Source of the DNA: Thalassospira sp. HJ
Lineage (GTDB): Bacteria; Pseudomonadota; Alphaproteobacteria; Rhodospirillales; Thalassospiraceae
Reading direction: 5' to 3'
NCBI RefSeq assembly: GCF_000948415.1
Contig: NZ_JYII01000007.1
Location: forward strand, 62,001-126,000
DNA length: 64,000 nucleotides
In this document: in pieces, positions 48,210 through 58,235 of the stretch
Numbering within the stretch: position 1 is the first letter of the stretch
Layout of the letters: every line of letters begins with the position of its first letter
The notes under the pieces: model-generated
The model's input: only the letters and a program-made list of their open reading frames with translations
Told to the model about the DNA's origin: nothing
Databases searched by the model: none
Position numbers and translations under genes: made by a program

Positions 48210-48587
48210 TTAGCCGTTCTGACGGGGACCACCACGGCGATTACCGCCACGGCCGCCGCGCTCGTCGCGGTTACGCAGAATGGCAGACTGTTCTTCTTCG
48301 AACTCGTCAACCTTGACAGTCATCTGACGCAGAACGTCTTCGTTCAGGCGCATCTGACGCTCGTATTCCGCGATCGCGTCTTTGTCAGCTTCGATCTGGA
48401 AGAGAGTATAGTGGCCTTTGCGGTTCTTTTTGACACGGTATGCCAGGGAACGCAGACCCCAATATTCGGTTTTGGCGATTTTGCCGCCGAGACCTTCGAT
48501 GGTCTGGGTCAGCTTTTCGTTCAGGCTTTCGACCTGTGCGGTCGAGAAGTCCTGACGTGCGATAAACACGCTTTCGTACTTGCTCAT
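48210..48587 (-). CDS. rpsF: Ribosomal protein S6
   Basis: A 125-residue 30S protein binding S18. It has MSKYESVFIARQDFSTAQVESL, YWGLRSLAYRVKKNRKGHY and a C-terminal Gly/Arg-rich tail (ERGGRGGNRRGGPRQNG) beyond the E. coli core. It starts the operon. Confidence 0.96.
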   Translation of the reverse strand: MSKYESVFIARQDFSTAQVESLNEKLTQTIEGLGGKIAKTEYWGLRSLAYRVKKNRKGHYTLFQIEADKDAIAEYERQMRLNEDVLRQMTVKVDEFEEEQSAILRNRDERGGRGGNRRGGPRQNG

Positions 48588-49223
48588 AATACTCCTATTA
48601 CTCCTTTTGGCTTATCTCTTCCTTACATGACCTCGTGCCATGCAGGCATAGCCGGGCAATCCCGGCAAGGAGCCGTGAGACGGCGGAATATACACTTTTC
48701 ACCCATGAGTGCAACGCCAAATGCAGCTTTTTACCGTTTGCGTGATGGACGGATCAATTCGCCGCAATCCGCAGGAAACTGGTGGTTTGTGACTCTGTCA
48801 TCGCATTGGTTCAGCGTTGCGGATTTGTGATAACCGTCATGCGCGGTTTTGGGAAGGGGACTTTTGCGTCGCTCCGCATGCTTTGTTGGGGTGCAGGATG
48901 GCAGAAATGGCGGGGGTCGGGTCGGCTTGGCCGTTAACTGGCGGCAGCGCGGCAAACCGGTGCATTTTGTGCGCTGCGCAACAGGCAATCCTTCGTAAAT
49001 GGCGTGAAATATGCCATAAACGCGCTGACGCGATATCAAGTCCCAAGCAGGATGCCTGTATTTATAAAGTGCATCTTGGGGGCTTGGAAAAATGAAACGG
49101 ATCACGCCCGGCGGGTTTCAGTTCTTGACAGTGCGCTAACGCACGTTATCAAGGGTGGCTCAATTTCAAGGGGCCGGATTTCGGCACAGCCTTCGTATAA
49201 GCTGACAAGGGTTTAGTTATATA
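48588..49223. other. 636-base divergent intergenic region between rpsF and fabD
   Basis: The two gene clusters diverge here. Open frames on both strands have unlikely composition and no ribosome site, and no tRNA is seen. The right part carries the fabD promoter (49125-49152). The left part should hold the rpsF promoter but no strong match was found. Confidence 0.5.
49125..49152 (+). promoter_or_regulatory. fabD promoter with an internal palindrome
   Basis: TTGACA (49125-49130) and TATCAA (49147-49152) are spaced by 16 bases. The spacer begins with GTGCG-CTAA-CGCAC (49131-49144), a perfect inverted repeat that a repressor could use to block polymerase. The promoter lies about 70 bases before fabD. 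Confidence 0.6.
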
Positions 49224-50165
49224 ATGACACGCGCACTCGTTTTCCCCGGCCAGGGGTCGCAAGCGGTAGGTATGGGCAAGGAACTGGCAGATGCATTTCC
49301 GGTTGCCCGCGAAGTTTTCCAGGAAGTTGATGACGCGCTTTGCCAAAAGTTGAGCGCGCTGATGTTCGAAGGACCGGAAAACGAACTGACCCTGACTGAA
49401 AACGCGCAGCCGGCTTTGATGGCAGTCAGCCTTGCCGTTACCCGCGTTCTTGAAAACGAAGGTGGTTTCACCCTGACCGACAAATGTGATCTGGTCGCGG
49501 GCCATTCCCTTGGTGAATATTCTGCACTTGCAGCGGCTGGCACCTTTGCCATTGCCGATGCCGCGCGCCTTTTGAAAATCCGTGGTCAGGCAATGCAGGC
49601 CGCTGTTCCGGTCGGCGTTGGTGCTATGGCAGCTCTTCTTGGTCTTGATTATGTCGATGCCGTTGCTGTTGCCGAAGAGGCCGCCCAAGGCGAAGTCTGT
49701 ACCGCGGCAAACGACAATGCCAGCGGGCAGGTTGTTGTATCTGGCCATAAGGCGGCTGTTGAACGCGCGATTGAAATCGCCAAGGAAAAGGGTGCCAAGC
49801 GCGCCGTCTTGCTGCCTGTATCTGCGCCGTTCCATTGTGCATTGATGCAGCCGGCCGCTGATCGCATGGCCGAAGCACTGGCTGCTGTCACCATGAATGC
49901 ACCGGGCAAACCGGTTGTTGCCAACGTGACCGCAGAAAAAACCGACGATCCGGAAACCATTCGTAAACTCCTTGTGGAGCAGGTTTGCGGAACCGTGCGC
50001 TGGCGTGAGTCGGTTCTTTACATGAAAGAACAGGGCATCACCGATCTGGTCGAGATCGGCGCAGGAAAGGTTTTGACCGGTATGGTACGCCGCATTGACC
50101 GCGATCTGAGCGGCACGGCTGTCAACGGTCCGGCAGATATCGAAGCATTCCTTGGGTCTCTTTAA
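49224..50165 (+). CDS. fabD: Malonyl-CoA:ACP transacylase FabD
   Basis: A 313-residue enzyme loading malonate onto ACP. Oxyanion motif FPGQGSQ is at the N-terminus and the nucleophile Ser is in GHSLGE; the second catalytic His is in APFHCALMQP. It heads the fabD-fabG-acpP-fabF-mltG cluster. Confidence 0.97.
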   Translation: MTRALVFPGQGSQAVGMGKELADAFPVAREVFQEVDDALCQKLSALMFEGPENELTLTENAQPALMAVSLAVTRVLENEGGFTLTDKCDLVAGHSLGEYSALAAAGTFAIADAARLLKIRGQAMQAAVPVGVGAMAALLGLDYVDAVAVAEEAAQGEVCTAANDNASGQVVVSGHKAAVERAIEIAKEKGAKRAVLLPVSAPFHCALMQPAADRMAEALAAVTMNAPGKPVVANVTAEKTDDPETIRKLLVEQVCGTVRWRESVLYMKEQGITDLVEIGAGKVLTGMVRRIDRDLSGTAVNGPADIEAFLGSL

Positions 50166-50207
50166 GAGCACCCGGAAAACAAACGAACCCAAAGGGAACG
50201 AAAATTT

Positions 50208-50948
50208 ATGTTTGATCTTGCAGGGAAAACAGCACTCGTAACCGGTGCGACCGGCGGTATCGGTGGCGAAATCGCCAAGGTTCTGGCCGAAGCTGGTGCG
50301 AAGGTTGCTCTGTCGGGGACCCGTCAGGAACGCCTCGAAGCGGTTGCTGCCGAAATCGGCGGTAACGCTGTTGTTGTTCCGGCCAACCTTTCGGATTCAG
50401 AGTCGGTCGACGGCCTGATCAAAAATGCTGAAGAAGCCCTTGGCGGTCAGCTTGATATTCTGGTGAACAATGCGGGCATCACCCGTGACCAGCTTGCCAT
50501 GCGTCTGAAAGACGAAGACTGGCAGGCGGTTCTTGATGTTAACCTGACTTCGGCCTTCAAGCTTGCGCGCAACTCGTTGCGCGGCATGATGAAACGCCGT
50601 CATGGTCGCATCATCAATATTACCTCGATCGTCGGTGTGACCGGTAACCCTGGTCAGACCAACTATGCCGCAGCCAAAGCCGGCATGATCGGCTGGTCGA
50701 AATCGCTGGCACAGGAAGTTGCTGCACGCGGGATCACGGTAAATTGTGTGGCCCCTGGTTTTATCACCACGGCGATGACCGAAGAACTCGGAGATGCCCA
50801 GAAAGAGAAGCTTTTGGGCGGTATTCCGGCAGGTCGCATGGGCGACAGCAAAGAGATCGCAGCAGCGGTTCTGTATCTCGCAAGTGACGAAGCTGCTTAT
50901 GTCACAGGACAGACCTTGCATGTGAATGGCGGAATGGCGATGATTTAA
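50208..50948 (+). CDS. fabG: 3-oxoacyl-ACP reductase FabG
   Basis: A 246-residue SDR reducing beta-ketoacyl-ACP with NADPH. It has GATGGIGGE, LVNNAGITRDQL, the catalytic Ser in INITSIVG and YAAAKAG, and the C-terminal GQTLHVNGGMAMI. Forty-two bases after fabD. Confidence 0.97.
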   Translation: MFDLAGKTALVTGATGGIGGEIAKVLAEAGAKVALSGTRQERLEAVAAEIGGNAVVVPANLSDSESVDGLIKNAEEALGGQLDILVNNAGITRDQLAMRLKDEDWQAVLDVNLTSAFKLARNSLRGMMKRRHGRIINITSIVGVTGNPGQTNYAAAKAGMIGWSKSLAQEVAARGITVNCVAPGFITTAMTEELGDAQKEKLLGGIPAGRMGDSKEIAAAVLYLASDEAAYVTGQTLHVNGGMAMI

Positions 50949-51117
50949 CCCGTTGCGGGTTGCCTTCTTTTCTGTTTAAAAGAGGCCGCTATACCAAATA
51001 TTGAAACTGGCGATTGTTTGTTGCCGGTTTCCGGTTCCCGGGAACTCCTTCAATAGGGGGATGGATCGGGCACCACGTGTACACTACTGACAGAAAACCT
51101 ATTGAAGGATTTGAGCT

Positions 51118-51354
51118 ATGAGTGATGTCGCAGATCGCGTGAAGAAGATCGTTGTCGAGCACCTCGGTGTTGAAGAAGACAAGGTCACTGAAAACGCAAG
51201 CTTCATCGACGATCTGGGCGCAGACAGCCTGGACACCGTTGAGCTGGTTATGGCGTTTGAAGAAGAGTTCGGTTGTGAAATCCCGGACGACGCGGCTGAA
51301 AAAATTCTGACCGTTAAAGACGCGATCGACTTCATCGAAAAGGCGGACAGCTAA
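51118..51354 (+). CDS. acpP: Acyl carrier protein
   Basis: A 78-residue acidic helical bundle with the phosphopantetheine Ser37 in [19 protein letters not shown]. It carries growing acyl chains and is the most strongly expressed member. A ribosome site AAGGA precedes it, and a terminator follows before fabF. Confidence 0.98.
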   Translation: MSDVADRVKKIVVEHLGVEEDKVTENASFIDDLGADSLDTVELVMAFEEEFGCEIPDDAAEKILTVKDAIDFIEKADS

Positions 51355-51370
51355 GTTTGCTGTCAGACAT

Positions 51371-51410
51371 GGGCGCCAGAGGGCATCCTCAGGCGCCCTT
51401 TTCGTCTTTG
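51371..51410 (+). terminator. Partial terminator between acpP and fabF
   Basis: GGGCGCC and GGCGCCC pair across 14 bases and lead into TTTTCGTCTTT. It explains how acpP can exceed its neighbours; some read-through into fabF is expected. Confidence 0.8.
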
Positions 51411-51441
51411 CTGGATTCATAAAATAAAGGCGTAATGCGGG

Positions 51442-52701
51442 ATGAGACGCGTAGTTGTTACCGGTATTGGTGCTGTTACTCCGCTTGCTAGCGGTGCACA
51501 GAATACTTGGCAGAAACTGCTGAACAGCCAATCCGGGATCAAAGGCATCGATACGTTTGACGTGTCGGATATCCCTGCCAAAATCGCTGGCCTCGTGCCG
51601 CGCGGTGAGGGTGACGGACTTTTCAACGCTGAAGATCATGTCTCGACCAAAGACATGAAAAAGATGGACGACTTCATCGTCTATGGCGTTGCTGCTGCCG
51701 ATCAGGCACTTGCCGATTCTGGCTGGAAACCGGAAACCGAAGAAGATCAGGAAGCCACCGGCGTTCTGATTGGCTCTGGTATCGGTGGTCTGCCGCGAAT
51801 TTCCGAGGCATCTGATCTGGTCAATAACGGCAAGACCCGCCGCGTCAGTCCGTTCTTCATTCCGTCCTGCCTGATCAACCTAGTCTCTGGTCAGGTGTCG
51901 ATCAAGCACGGTCTCAAAGGTCCGAACCACGCGGTTGTTACCGCATGTTCGACCGGTGCACACGCCGTTGGCGATGCATCGCGCATGATTATGCTTGGCG
52001 ATGCCGATGTCATGGTTGCCGGTGGTGCCGAAGCTGCTGTTTGCCGTCTTGGCATGGCGGGCTTTGCTGCTGCTCGTGCGCTGTCGACCGGTTACAACGA
52101 CACGCCTACCGAAGCATCCCGTCCGTGGGACGAAGGCCGTGACGGTTTCGTCATGGGCGAAGGTGCCGGTTGTGTCGTTCTTGAAGAATACGAACACGCC
52201 AAGGCGCGTGGTGCCAAGATCTATGCCGAAGTTGCCGGTTACGGCATGTCGGGTGATGCCTATCACATCACCGCTCCGGCAGAAGACGGCAATGGCGGCT
52301 TCCGTTCGATGCGCAATGCAATTCGCAATGCGGGTCTGAACCCGGAAGACGTCGATTACGTCAACGCACATGGCACCTCGACTCCGCTTGGTGACGAAAT
52401 CGAACTGGGTGCGGTCAAACGCCTGTTTGGCGATCACGCCCAGAAGATGTCGATGTCTTCGACCAAATCGGCAACCGGTCACCTTCTGGGTGCTGCTGGT
52501 GCGATTGAAGCAGTGTTCTCGATCCTTGCGATCCACGAAGGTGTCGTTCCGCCGACGCTGAACCTGCGCAATCCGTCCGAAGCGTGCAAAGGCATCGATC
52601 TGGTTCCGCTCGAAGCCAAACAGCGTAAAGTCAATGTCGCGCTGTCGAACTCGTTCGGCTTCGGTGGCACCAACGCGTCGCTTGTGTTCAAAGCCGTTTA
52701 A
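51442..52701 (+). CDS. fabF: 3-oxoacyl-ACP synthase II FabF
   Basis: A 419-residue condensing enzyme extending acyl-ACP by two carbons. The Cys-His-His triad is seen in VTACSTGAHA, NAHGTSTPLGD and KSATGHLLGAAG. Length and N-terminus (MRRVVVTGIGAVTPL) are standard. Confidence 0.97.
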   Translation: MRRVVVTGIGAVTPLASGAQNTWQKLLNSQSGIKGIDTFDVSDIPAKIAGLVPRGEGDGLFNAEDHVSTKDMKKMDDFIVYGVAAADQALADSGWKPETEEDQEATGVLIGSGIGGLPRISEASDLVNNGKTRRVSPFFIPSCLINLVSGQVSIKHGLKGPNHAVVTACSTGAHAVGDASRMIMLGDADVMVAGGAEAAVCRLGMAGFAAARALSTGYNDTPTEASRPWDEGRDGFVMGEGAGCVVLEEYEHAKARGAKIYAEVAGYGMSGDAYHITAPAEDGNGGFRSMRNAIRNAGLNPEDVDYVNAHGTSTPLGDEIELGAVKRLFGDHAQKMSMSSTKSATGHLLGAAGAIEAVFSILAIHEGVVPPTLNLRNPSEACKGIDLVPLEAKQRKVNVALSNSFGFGGTNASLVFKAV

Positions 52702-52729
52702 ACAGCAGAGTAAACCCGGGAGCATTCCC

Positions 52730-53704
52730 TTGAAGCGTTTTCTGCTTTTTCTTGGCTTTCTGATCATCACCGCTGCTCTCACCACAGGTGGGGCAGCGGT
52801 GTATGTTTATGTGCAATACACATCGCCCAGTAACATGGCGCAGGAACGCGACATCATCATCCCGCAGGGGACCGGTGTTCGCGGTATTGCCGAGATTTTC
52901 CAACGTGAAAATATCATCACCGAACCGCTGATCTTCCTGGCAGGTGTGCGCGTTAGTCAGCTTGATCGATCGCTACGTGCTGGCGAGTATCATTTCCCGG
53001 CCCGGGTCAGCCCGAAACAGGCGGCTGAAATCCTTGCGACCGGTGATACGGTCAAACGGTTCGTCACCATACCCGAAGGCCTTCGTTCCCGCGAGATCGT
53101 CGAGCGGATCAATCTGGTCGATGGATTAAGCGGCGAGATCACCGACATTCCGCCAGATGGCACCTTGTTGCCGGAAACCTATCAGTTCTCGTTTGGTGAT
53201 ACGAAACAAAGCATCCTTGATCGCATGCACGCCGCTCATGACGAGATGGTCGAACAGCTTTGGCCGGGTCGTCAGGAAGGCTTGCCGTTTGACACGATCG
53301 AGGAGGCCGTCATTCTGGCCTCCATCGTCGAGCGCGAGACTGGTGTTGCTGGTGAACGCGCCCGCGTTGCCGGGGTGTTTGTCAATCGCCTGCGTCGTGA
53401 TATGCGCCTGCAGTCTGATCCGACGGTTGCCTATGCCATCAGTCCGGACAAGCGTCTTGAACGTCCCTTAACGCGTCAGGACTGGCGTTTTGACAGCCCG
53501 TATAACACCTATGTTACGGGTGGTTTGCCGCCGGGCCCGATTACCAATCCGGGCCGTGAAGCGTTTTATGCTGTCCTGCATCCGGCCGCGACCGAGGATA
53601 TCTATTTCGTTGCGGATGGCACGGGTGGGCATGCCTTTGCCCGCACGCTCAAGGAGCATAATCGCAACGTTGCCAAATGGCGGCGTATTCGCGACGGGCA
53701 GTAA
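52730..53704 (+). CDS. mltG: Endolytic transglycosylase MltG
   Basis: A 324-residue inner-membrane enzyme that cuts nascent glycan strands and helps end chain growth. It has an N-terminal transmembrane helix (FLLFLGFLIITAALTTGGAA), a LysM-like region, and the YceG catalytic part with ASIVERETGVAGERARVAGVFVNRL (the Glu) and PYNTYVTGGLPPGPITNPG. The start is TTG at 52730 with CGGGAG upstream; an earlier in-frame start inside fabF is rejected. Confidence 0.92.
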   Translation: MKRFLLFLGFLIITAALTTGGAAVYVYVQYTSPSNMAQERDIIIPQGTGVRGIAEIFQRENIITEPLIFLAGVRVSQLDRSLRAGEYHFPARVSPKQAAEILATGDTVKRFVTIPEGLRSREIVERINLVDGLSGEITDIPPDGTLLPETYQFSFGDTKQSILDRMHAAHDEMVEQLWPGRQEGLPFDTIEEAVILASIVERETGVAGERARVAGVFVNRLRRDMRLQSDPTVAYAISPDKRLERPLTRQDWRFDSPYNTYVTGGLPPGPITNPGREAFYAVLHPAATEDIYFVADGTGGHAFARTLKEHNRNVAKWRRIRDGQ

Positions 53705-53733
53705 TGCTCTGCGAGCGATCAGACTAAAATGAC

Positions 53734-53766
53734 AAAGGCGGCATCGTGTGAATGCCGCCTTTTTCT
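53734..53766 (+). terminator. Terminator after the fab-mltG cluster
   Basis: AAAGGCGGCAT and ATGCCGCCTTT form an eleven-pair stem followed by TTTC. It also faces the convergent SDR gene. Confidence 0.9.
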
Positions 53767-53770
53767 GTTT

Positions 53771-54562
53771 CTAATGGTCGCTCACGCCATCGGGTGATGA
53801 TGTTTTCTTCGGGATCCGCGATGCGGCCAAATCCAGCAGCCATTGCGGCGTCATCTTGAGCATTCCGATAATCAGGTTCATTTGCCAAGGGAAGGCGATC
53901 ATGCCCTTGTTACGTTCAAGGCCACGCACTATCTTGCGGGCGGCCTTGTCAGCCTGCATGAAGAAGGGCATCGGGAAATCATTGCCATCGGTGATGCGGC
54001 TTTTAACAAAGCCCGGGCAAATGACATTGACCTTCACGCCATCAGGGGTCAATGCGCCACGCAATCCCTCGCCATACACCCGCACAGCGGCTTTGCTGGC
54101 GCAATATGCCGGGGCAGAGGGCAAGCCACGCCAGGACGCTTGTGACGCGAGCAGTGCGACCTGACCCCGTCTGCGGGTCCGCATGACCTTGATTGCCGGA
54201 TCAATGGTGTTAAGCACGCCGGCAACATTGGTGGCAAAGATATCGCGCACCTGTTCCGGGCTTTCGCCAAGCCCACCGGTCCCGGCCGAAATACCGGCAT
54301 TGGCGATGACAAGGCTAAGGGGTGCGATTTCGTCACAATGGGTGACATAGGCCTCCATCGTTTCGCGCGATGTTACGTCGAGAACATCGGCATAGACATT
54401 TGCCCCGGCCGCGCGGCAGTCATTTTCGACCAGTTGCAAGCGGGTTTGGTTGCGTCCGCTGATAAAAAGGGTCACGCCAGTGCGCGCAAAATGACGCGCC
54501 AAGGCAGCACCTATGCCAGAACTGGCACCCGTGATCAGAATGGCATTGTACTGAAAGGACAT
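53771..54562 (-). CDS. Short-chain dehydrogenase/reductase
   Basis: A 263-residue classical SDR with TGASSGIGAAL, VIANAGISAG, the catalytic Ser in LLASQASWRG and YCASKAAV. The C-terminus is longer and partly hydrophobic (MNLIIGMLKMTPQWLLDLAASRI), as in membrane-associated SDRs. The start at 54562 is chosen over an upstream one that would add 20 unconserved residues. Substrate unknown. Confidence 0.87.
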   Translation of the reverse strand: MSFQYNAILITGASSGIGAALARHFARTGVTLFISGRNQTRLQLVENDCRAAGANVYADVLDVTSRETMEAYVTHCDEIAPLSLVIANAGISAGTGGLGESPEQVRDIFATNVAGVLNTIDPAIKVMRTRRRGQVALLASQASWRGLPSAPAYCASKAAVRVYGEGLRGALTPDGVKVNVICPGFVKSRITDGNDFPMPFFMQADKAARKIVRGLERNKGMIAFPWQMNLIIGMLKMTPQWLLDLAASRIPKKTSSPDGVSDH

Positions 54563-54755
54563 TGTTGCTCGTTCGGGGTTTTGAATTAACGGGATCGATT
54601 TTGGCGGAACATGCTGCAGCAATAGGGCAGCATTATGAAACAGGCTCTATAAATACCATATTGGCGATATGGTGTGTGTTAGCTGTGTTGACCCTTGGCG
54701 GGAGTAGGGGCAATCGTTATAAACGCCCAAACACAAAAGCAAACTGGATGGAAAT

Positions 54756-55640
54756 ATGACCGTTTCAAGCATGACCGGCTTTGCACGCGTTGATGGCGCG
54801 GCTGATGGTTTTGGCTGGACCTGGGAACTGCGCAGCGTCAATGGCAAGGGCCTTGATGTTCGCCTGCGTCTGAATGGCGGGTTTGAACGCCTTGAAGCGA
54901 AGGTCCGCGATGCGGTTTCCAAACGCTTCAAGCGCGGCAATATGGGTGTCACGCTTAATGTGTCGCGTTTTGGTGACACCAATGCCTATTCGGTGAACCG
55001 GGAACTGTTGTCCGAACTGGTCCAGCTTGCCGAAGAGTTCGACAATACCAGCAGCCTTTCGGCTGGCACGATTGCCGATCTTATGAATGTGCGTGGCGTG
55101 CTTGAGGCCTATGAGCCACAGGAAGACGAAGCAACCCGCGAAGCCAATGATGCTGCCGTGCTGGCGAGCCTGAACGAAGCCATTGATCAGATGGCCGCAC
55201 ACCGGGCTGAGGAAGGCGAAAAGCTGGACGCCATGCTGCGTGGCCATGTCGATAACATCGAAGCAACCGTGACCCGTGCGCAGAAGTGCGAAGCCGCCCG
55301 TGCCGAGGCGATCAAGGATCGTCTGAAGCGCCAGGTCGAAGAATTGATGGATGCGGGCAAGTTTGATCCCGAACGTTTGCATCAGGAAGCAGCGATCCTT
55401 GCGACCAAGGCCGATATCCGCGAAGAGATTGACCGCCTGAAAGCGCATATCACGGCCGCCCGTGACATGCTGACCAAGGGTGGTTCGATCGGACGGAAGC
55501 TTGATTTCCTTTGTCAGGAATTCAATCGTGAAGCCAATACGCTATGCTCGAAAGCCAATGATATTGAACTGACCAACTGCGGCATGGAGCTTAAAGTGAT
55601 CATTGATCAGCTCCGCGAGCAGGTCCAGAACGTCGAATAA
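54756..55640 (+). CDS. yicC: YicC/YloC family endoribonuclease
   Basis: A 294-residue cytoplasmic protein with the family N-terminus SSMTGFARVDG and the conserved C-terminal FLCQEFNREANTLCSKANDI. YicC proteins were recently described as stem-loop-specific endoribonucleases; the older name relates to stress. gmk follows 20 bases downstream, a pairing seen in many bacteria. Confidence 0.92.
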   Translation: MTVSSMTGFARVDGAADGFGWTWELRSVNGKGLDVRLRLNGGFERLEAKVRDAVSKRFKRGNMGVTLNVSRFGDTNAYSVNRELLSELVQLAEEFDNTSSLSAGTIADLMNVRGVLEAYEPQEDEATREANDAAVLASLNEAIDQMAAHRAEEGEKLDAMLRGHVDNIEATVTRAQKCEAARAEAIKDRLKRQVEELMDAGKFDPERLHQEAAILATKADIREEIDRLKAHITAARDMLTKGGSIGRKLDFLCQEFNREANTLCSKANDIELTNCGMELKVIIDQLREQVQNVE

Positions 55641-55660
55641 GCGGGCAGGGAGGAACTTTG

Positions 55661-56293
55661 ATGACTGATCCACATAACCGCCGTGGCGTGATGCTGGTTT
55701 TCTGTGCTCCGTCCGGTGCGGGTAAAACGACCATCACCCGTCAGTTGCTTGAAAACGATGACAAGATTTCGCTTTCGGTCTCAGCCACCACTCGCGAGGC
55801 CCGCCCAGGCGAGGAAGAAGGGAAACATTACTTCTTCAAGTCCGTCGATGATTTCAAGCACATGATTGCCGATGACGAGCTGCTTGAATGGGCCGAGGTG
55901 TTTGGCAACTACTACGGCACACCGCTTGGACCGGTCGACAAGGCGCTTTCCGAAGGGCGTGACGTTCTGTTTGACATCGACTGGCAGGGTGCACGTCAGC
56001 TGCGCGACAAGGGCGGAGACGATGTTGTGTCGGTCTTTATCCTACCGCCATCATCGGGCGAGCTGGAGCGCCGCCTGCGCGATCGCGGGCAGGATGCCGA
56101 TGACGTGATCATGAAACGCATGGCCAAGGCCGGTGCGGAAATCAGCCATTGGGAAGAATTTGACTATGTGCTGATCAACGATGATCTCGATCGTTGCATC
56201 GCCGATGTGCGGCACATCATCGGCGCTGAGCGGATCAAACGCGAACGTCAGACCGGTTTGCCGGGCTTTGTAAAAAAGCTTCTGACCGACTGA
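55661..56293 (+). CDS. gmk: Guanylate kinase Gmk
   Basis: A 210-residue enzyme phosphorylating GMP to GDP. P-loop PSGAGKTT is at residues 17-24; GMP-binding segments VSATTREARPGEEEGKHYFF and WAEVFGNYYGTP are present. The start at 55661 follows GGGAGGA. Confidence 0.96.
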   Translation: MTDPHNRRGVMLVFCAPSGAGKTTITRQLLENDDKISLSVSATTREARPGEEEGKHYFFKSVDDFKHMIADDELLEWAEVFGNYYGTPLGPVDKALSEGRDVLFDIDWQGARQLRDKGGDDVVSVFILPPSSGELERRLRDRGQDADDVIMKRMAKAGAEISHWEEFDYVLINDDLDRCIADVRHIIGAERIKRERQTGLPGFVKKLLTD

Positions 56294-56305
56294 TACAGAA
56301 TAGGA

Positions 56306-56333
56306 AAATGGCTGCCTTACGAAGCGGCCATTT
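56306..56333. terminator. Bidirectional hairpin between gmk and rsmA
   Basis: AAATGGCTGC pairs with GCGGCCATTT (one wobble) over ten bases around CTTACGAA. It overlaps the last codons of rsmA. The T-runs are weak on both sides. Confidence 0.45.
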
Positions 56334-57189
56334 CATCATGAACCTGTGTCAGGCGAACGAAGTCTGCGACACTGAGTTCCTCGGCCCGCGATGTTTCAGT
56401 AATGCTGGCCTTTGCAAGCAACTCTCCGACATTGACGTTTAGCGTCTTGAGGCTGGCGCGCAGCATCTTGCGCCGTTGACCAAAGGCGGCCTGGGTGATT
56501 TTGGCCAGGCTATCAAGATTGATGTCGGTGCCCCGATCCGCCTTGGGGCGGAGCTGCACGACGGCGGATGTTACCTTCGGCGGCGGGGTAAAGGCGCTGC
56601 GATGGACATCAAACAGGATGTCACAGTCACATAGATACTGACAGAGCACCGACAGACGACCGTAGGCCTTGGTCTTCGGGCGGGCTACGACACGCTCGGC
56701 GACTTCCTTCTGGAACATCAGAGTTAGGCTGGCGAATTGATCAATCTGCATCAACCAGCCCAGCAGAAGCTGTGTTCCGACATTATAGGGCAGGTTGGCG
56801 ACGATCTTGCGCGGTGCCGGGCCCAACGTGGTGACATCGACCTCCAGCGCATCACCATCAATGACGTGCAGTGCACCGGGATAGTGATTGCTGATGTGCT
56901 CCAGAACCGGCTGGCAGCGCGGGTCACGCTCAATCACGGTCAGGTTCTTGGCGCCGTGAAACAGCAAGGCACGGGTCAGGCCACCGGGGCCCGGGCCAAT
57001 TTCAATGACGGTGGCATCGTCCAGCGGGGCGGCCGCGCGGGCGATACGCCCAGTCAGGTTCAGATCAAACAGGAAGTTCTGACCGAACTTCTTTTGTGCC
57101 GAAAGGTCGTGGGTCGCGATGACGTCACGTAGCGGCGGAAGGCCGTCATTGGCGAGTTTGCCGGTTGTTGGTTCGCTTTGTTCTGACAC
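56317..57189 (-). CDS. rsmA: 16S rRNA dimethyladenosine transferase RsmA (KsgA)
   Basis: A 290-residue methyltransferase that dimethylates two adenines near the 3' end of 16S rRNA. It has KKFGQNFL, the AdoMet loop [13 protein letters not shown] and the [11 protein letters not shown] target-base motif. It is the last gene of the lptF-to-rsmA operon, five bases after pdxA. Confidence 0.96.
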   Translation of the reverse strand: MSEQSEPTTGKLANDGLPPLRDVIATHDLSAQKKFGQNFLFDLNLTGRIARAAAPLDDATVIEIGPGPGGLTRALLFHGAKNLTVIERDPRCQPVLEHISNHYPGALHVIDGDALEVDVTTLGPAPRKIVANLPYNVGTQLLLGWLMQIDQFASLTLMFQKEVAERVVARPKTKAYGRLSVLCQYLCDCDILFDVHRSAFTPPPKVTSAVVQLRPKADRGTDINLDSLAKITQAAFGQRRKMLRASLKTLNVNVGELLAKASITETSRAEELSVADFVRLTQVHDEMAAS

Positions 57190-57194
57190 GTTGG

Positions 57195-58211
57195 TCAGGC
57201 TCCTGTCGCAAGGCGTTTGGTTGCCATTTCGGCTGCCATCTTAAGGGCGGCGACCAGGCTGTCGGCGCGCGCAATGCCTTTGCCGGCGATATTCAGCGCA
57301 GTGCCATGATCGGGCGATGTTCTTATAAATGGCAATCCCAGCGTGACATTCACACCACCATGGAAATCAAGCGTCTTGACCGGGATCAGAGCCTGATCGT
57401 GGTAGGGGCAAAGGGCGACGTCATAATTGGCGCGTGCTTCTGCATGAAACATCGTGTCTGCCGGAAGCGGACCGATAACATCGATACCTTCGTTCCGAAG
57501 TTGTTCGATGGCGGGCGCCATGATGGTTTGCTCTTCGGTTCCCATTGCACCGTCCTCACCCGCATGCGGGTTTAGTCCGGCAACGGCCAGACGGGGGACG
57601 GTAATCCCGAATGCTTCTCTCAGTGATTGGTGGGTGATCCGGCAACGCTCGACAAACAGCTCGGTTGTCAGCTGTGTCGGGACATCCTTGAGCGCAATAT
57701 GGATGGTCAGTGGTACCACGCGCAGCTGGCTGTTGGCCAGCATCATGACCGGGATTGTTCCGGGGCCGGCAAGCTCAGCCAGAAACTCTGTATGGCCGGG
57801 ATGGCTAAAACCGGCTTCATAAAGTGCGCTTTTCTGGATCGGATTGGTGACAACTGCACAGGCGTCACCTTTGGTTGCCAGCTCAACCGCCCTTGTGATG
57901 CTCTCGATCACAACATTGGCGGTTTTCGCCGACGCGACACCGGATACGACATCGGTAGAAATATCAGCGATCTCCAAGACCGGCAGGGCGTGATTGAAGA
58001 CCGTTGTTGCTGCATCAATCGTCTTGATGACCTCAAGCGGGACATCCTTTCCGCTCTGCGCGATTGCCTGTTTGACAACACTGACAGGGGAGATCAGGCA
58101 GAATGGCGCGATCTCATCCTGTTCGCGCTTCAGCCATGCCTTGACCGCAAGCTCTGGCCCGATGCCGCCGGGTTCGCCAATGGTCAGCGCGATGGGTGCG
58201 AGTGCTGTCAT
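57195..58211 (-). CDS. pdxA: 4-hydroxythreonine-4-phosphate dehydrogenase PdxA
   Basis: A 338-residue enzyme of pyridoxal phosphate synthesis. It has [15 protein letters not shown] at the N-terminus, [21 protein letters not shown], and the metal His in [20 protein letters not shown] and [15 protein letters not shown]. It follows surA by 24 bases; surA-pdxA-rsmA is a widespread block. Confidence 0.95.
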   Translation of the reverse strand: MTALAPIALTIGEPGGIGPELAVKAWLKREQDEIAPFCLISPVSVVKQAIAQSGKDVPLEVIKTIDAATTVFNHALPVLEIADISTDVVSGVASAKTANVVIESITRAVELATKGDACAVVTNPIQKSALYEAGFSHPGHTEFLAELAGPGTIPVMMLANSQLRVVPLTIHIALKDVPTQLTTELFVERCRITHQSLREAFGITVPRLAVAGLNPHAGEDGAMGTEEQTIMAPAIEQLRNEGIDVIGPLPADTMFHAEARANYDVALCPYHDQALIPVKTLDFHGGVNVTLGLPFIRTSPDHGTALNIAGKGIARADSLVAALKMAAEMATKRLATGA

Positions 58212-58235
58212 CCTCTTTTAGTCCTATCGACCGGA

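Noticed and set aside
48731..49105. 124-residue minus-strand and 92-residue plus-strand frames in the rpsF-fabD gap
   Set aside because: Unlikely composition, no ribosome site, and no recognisable motif; treated as non-coding.
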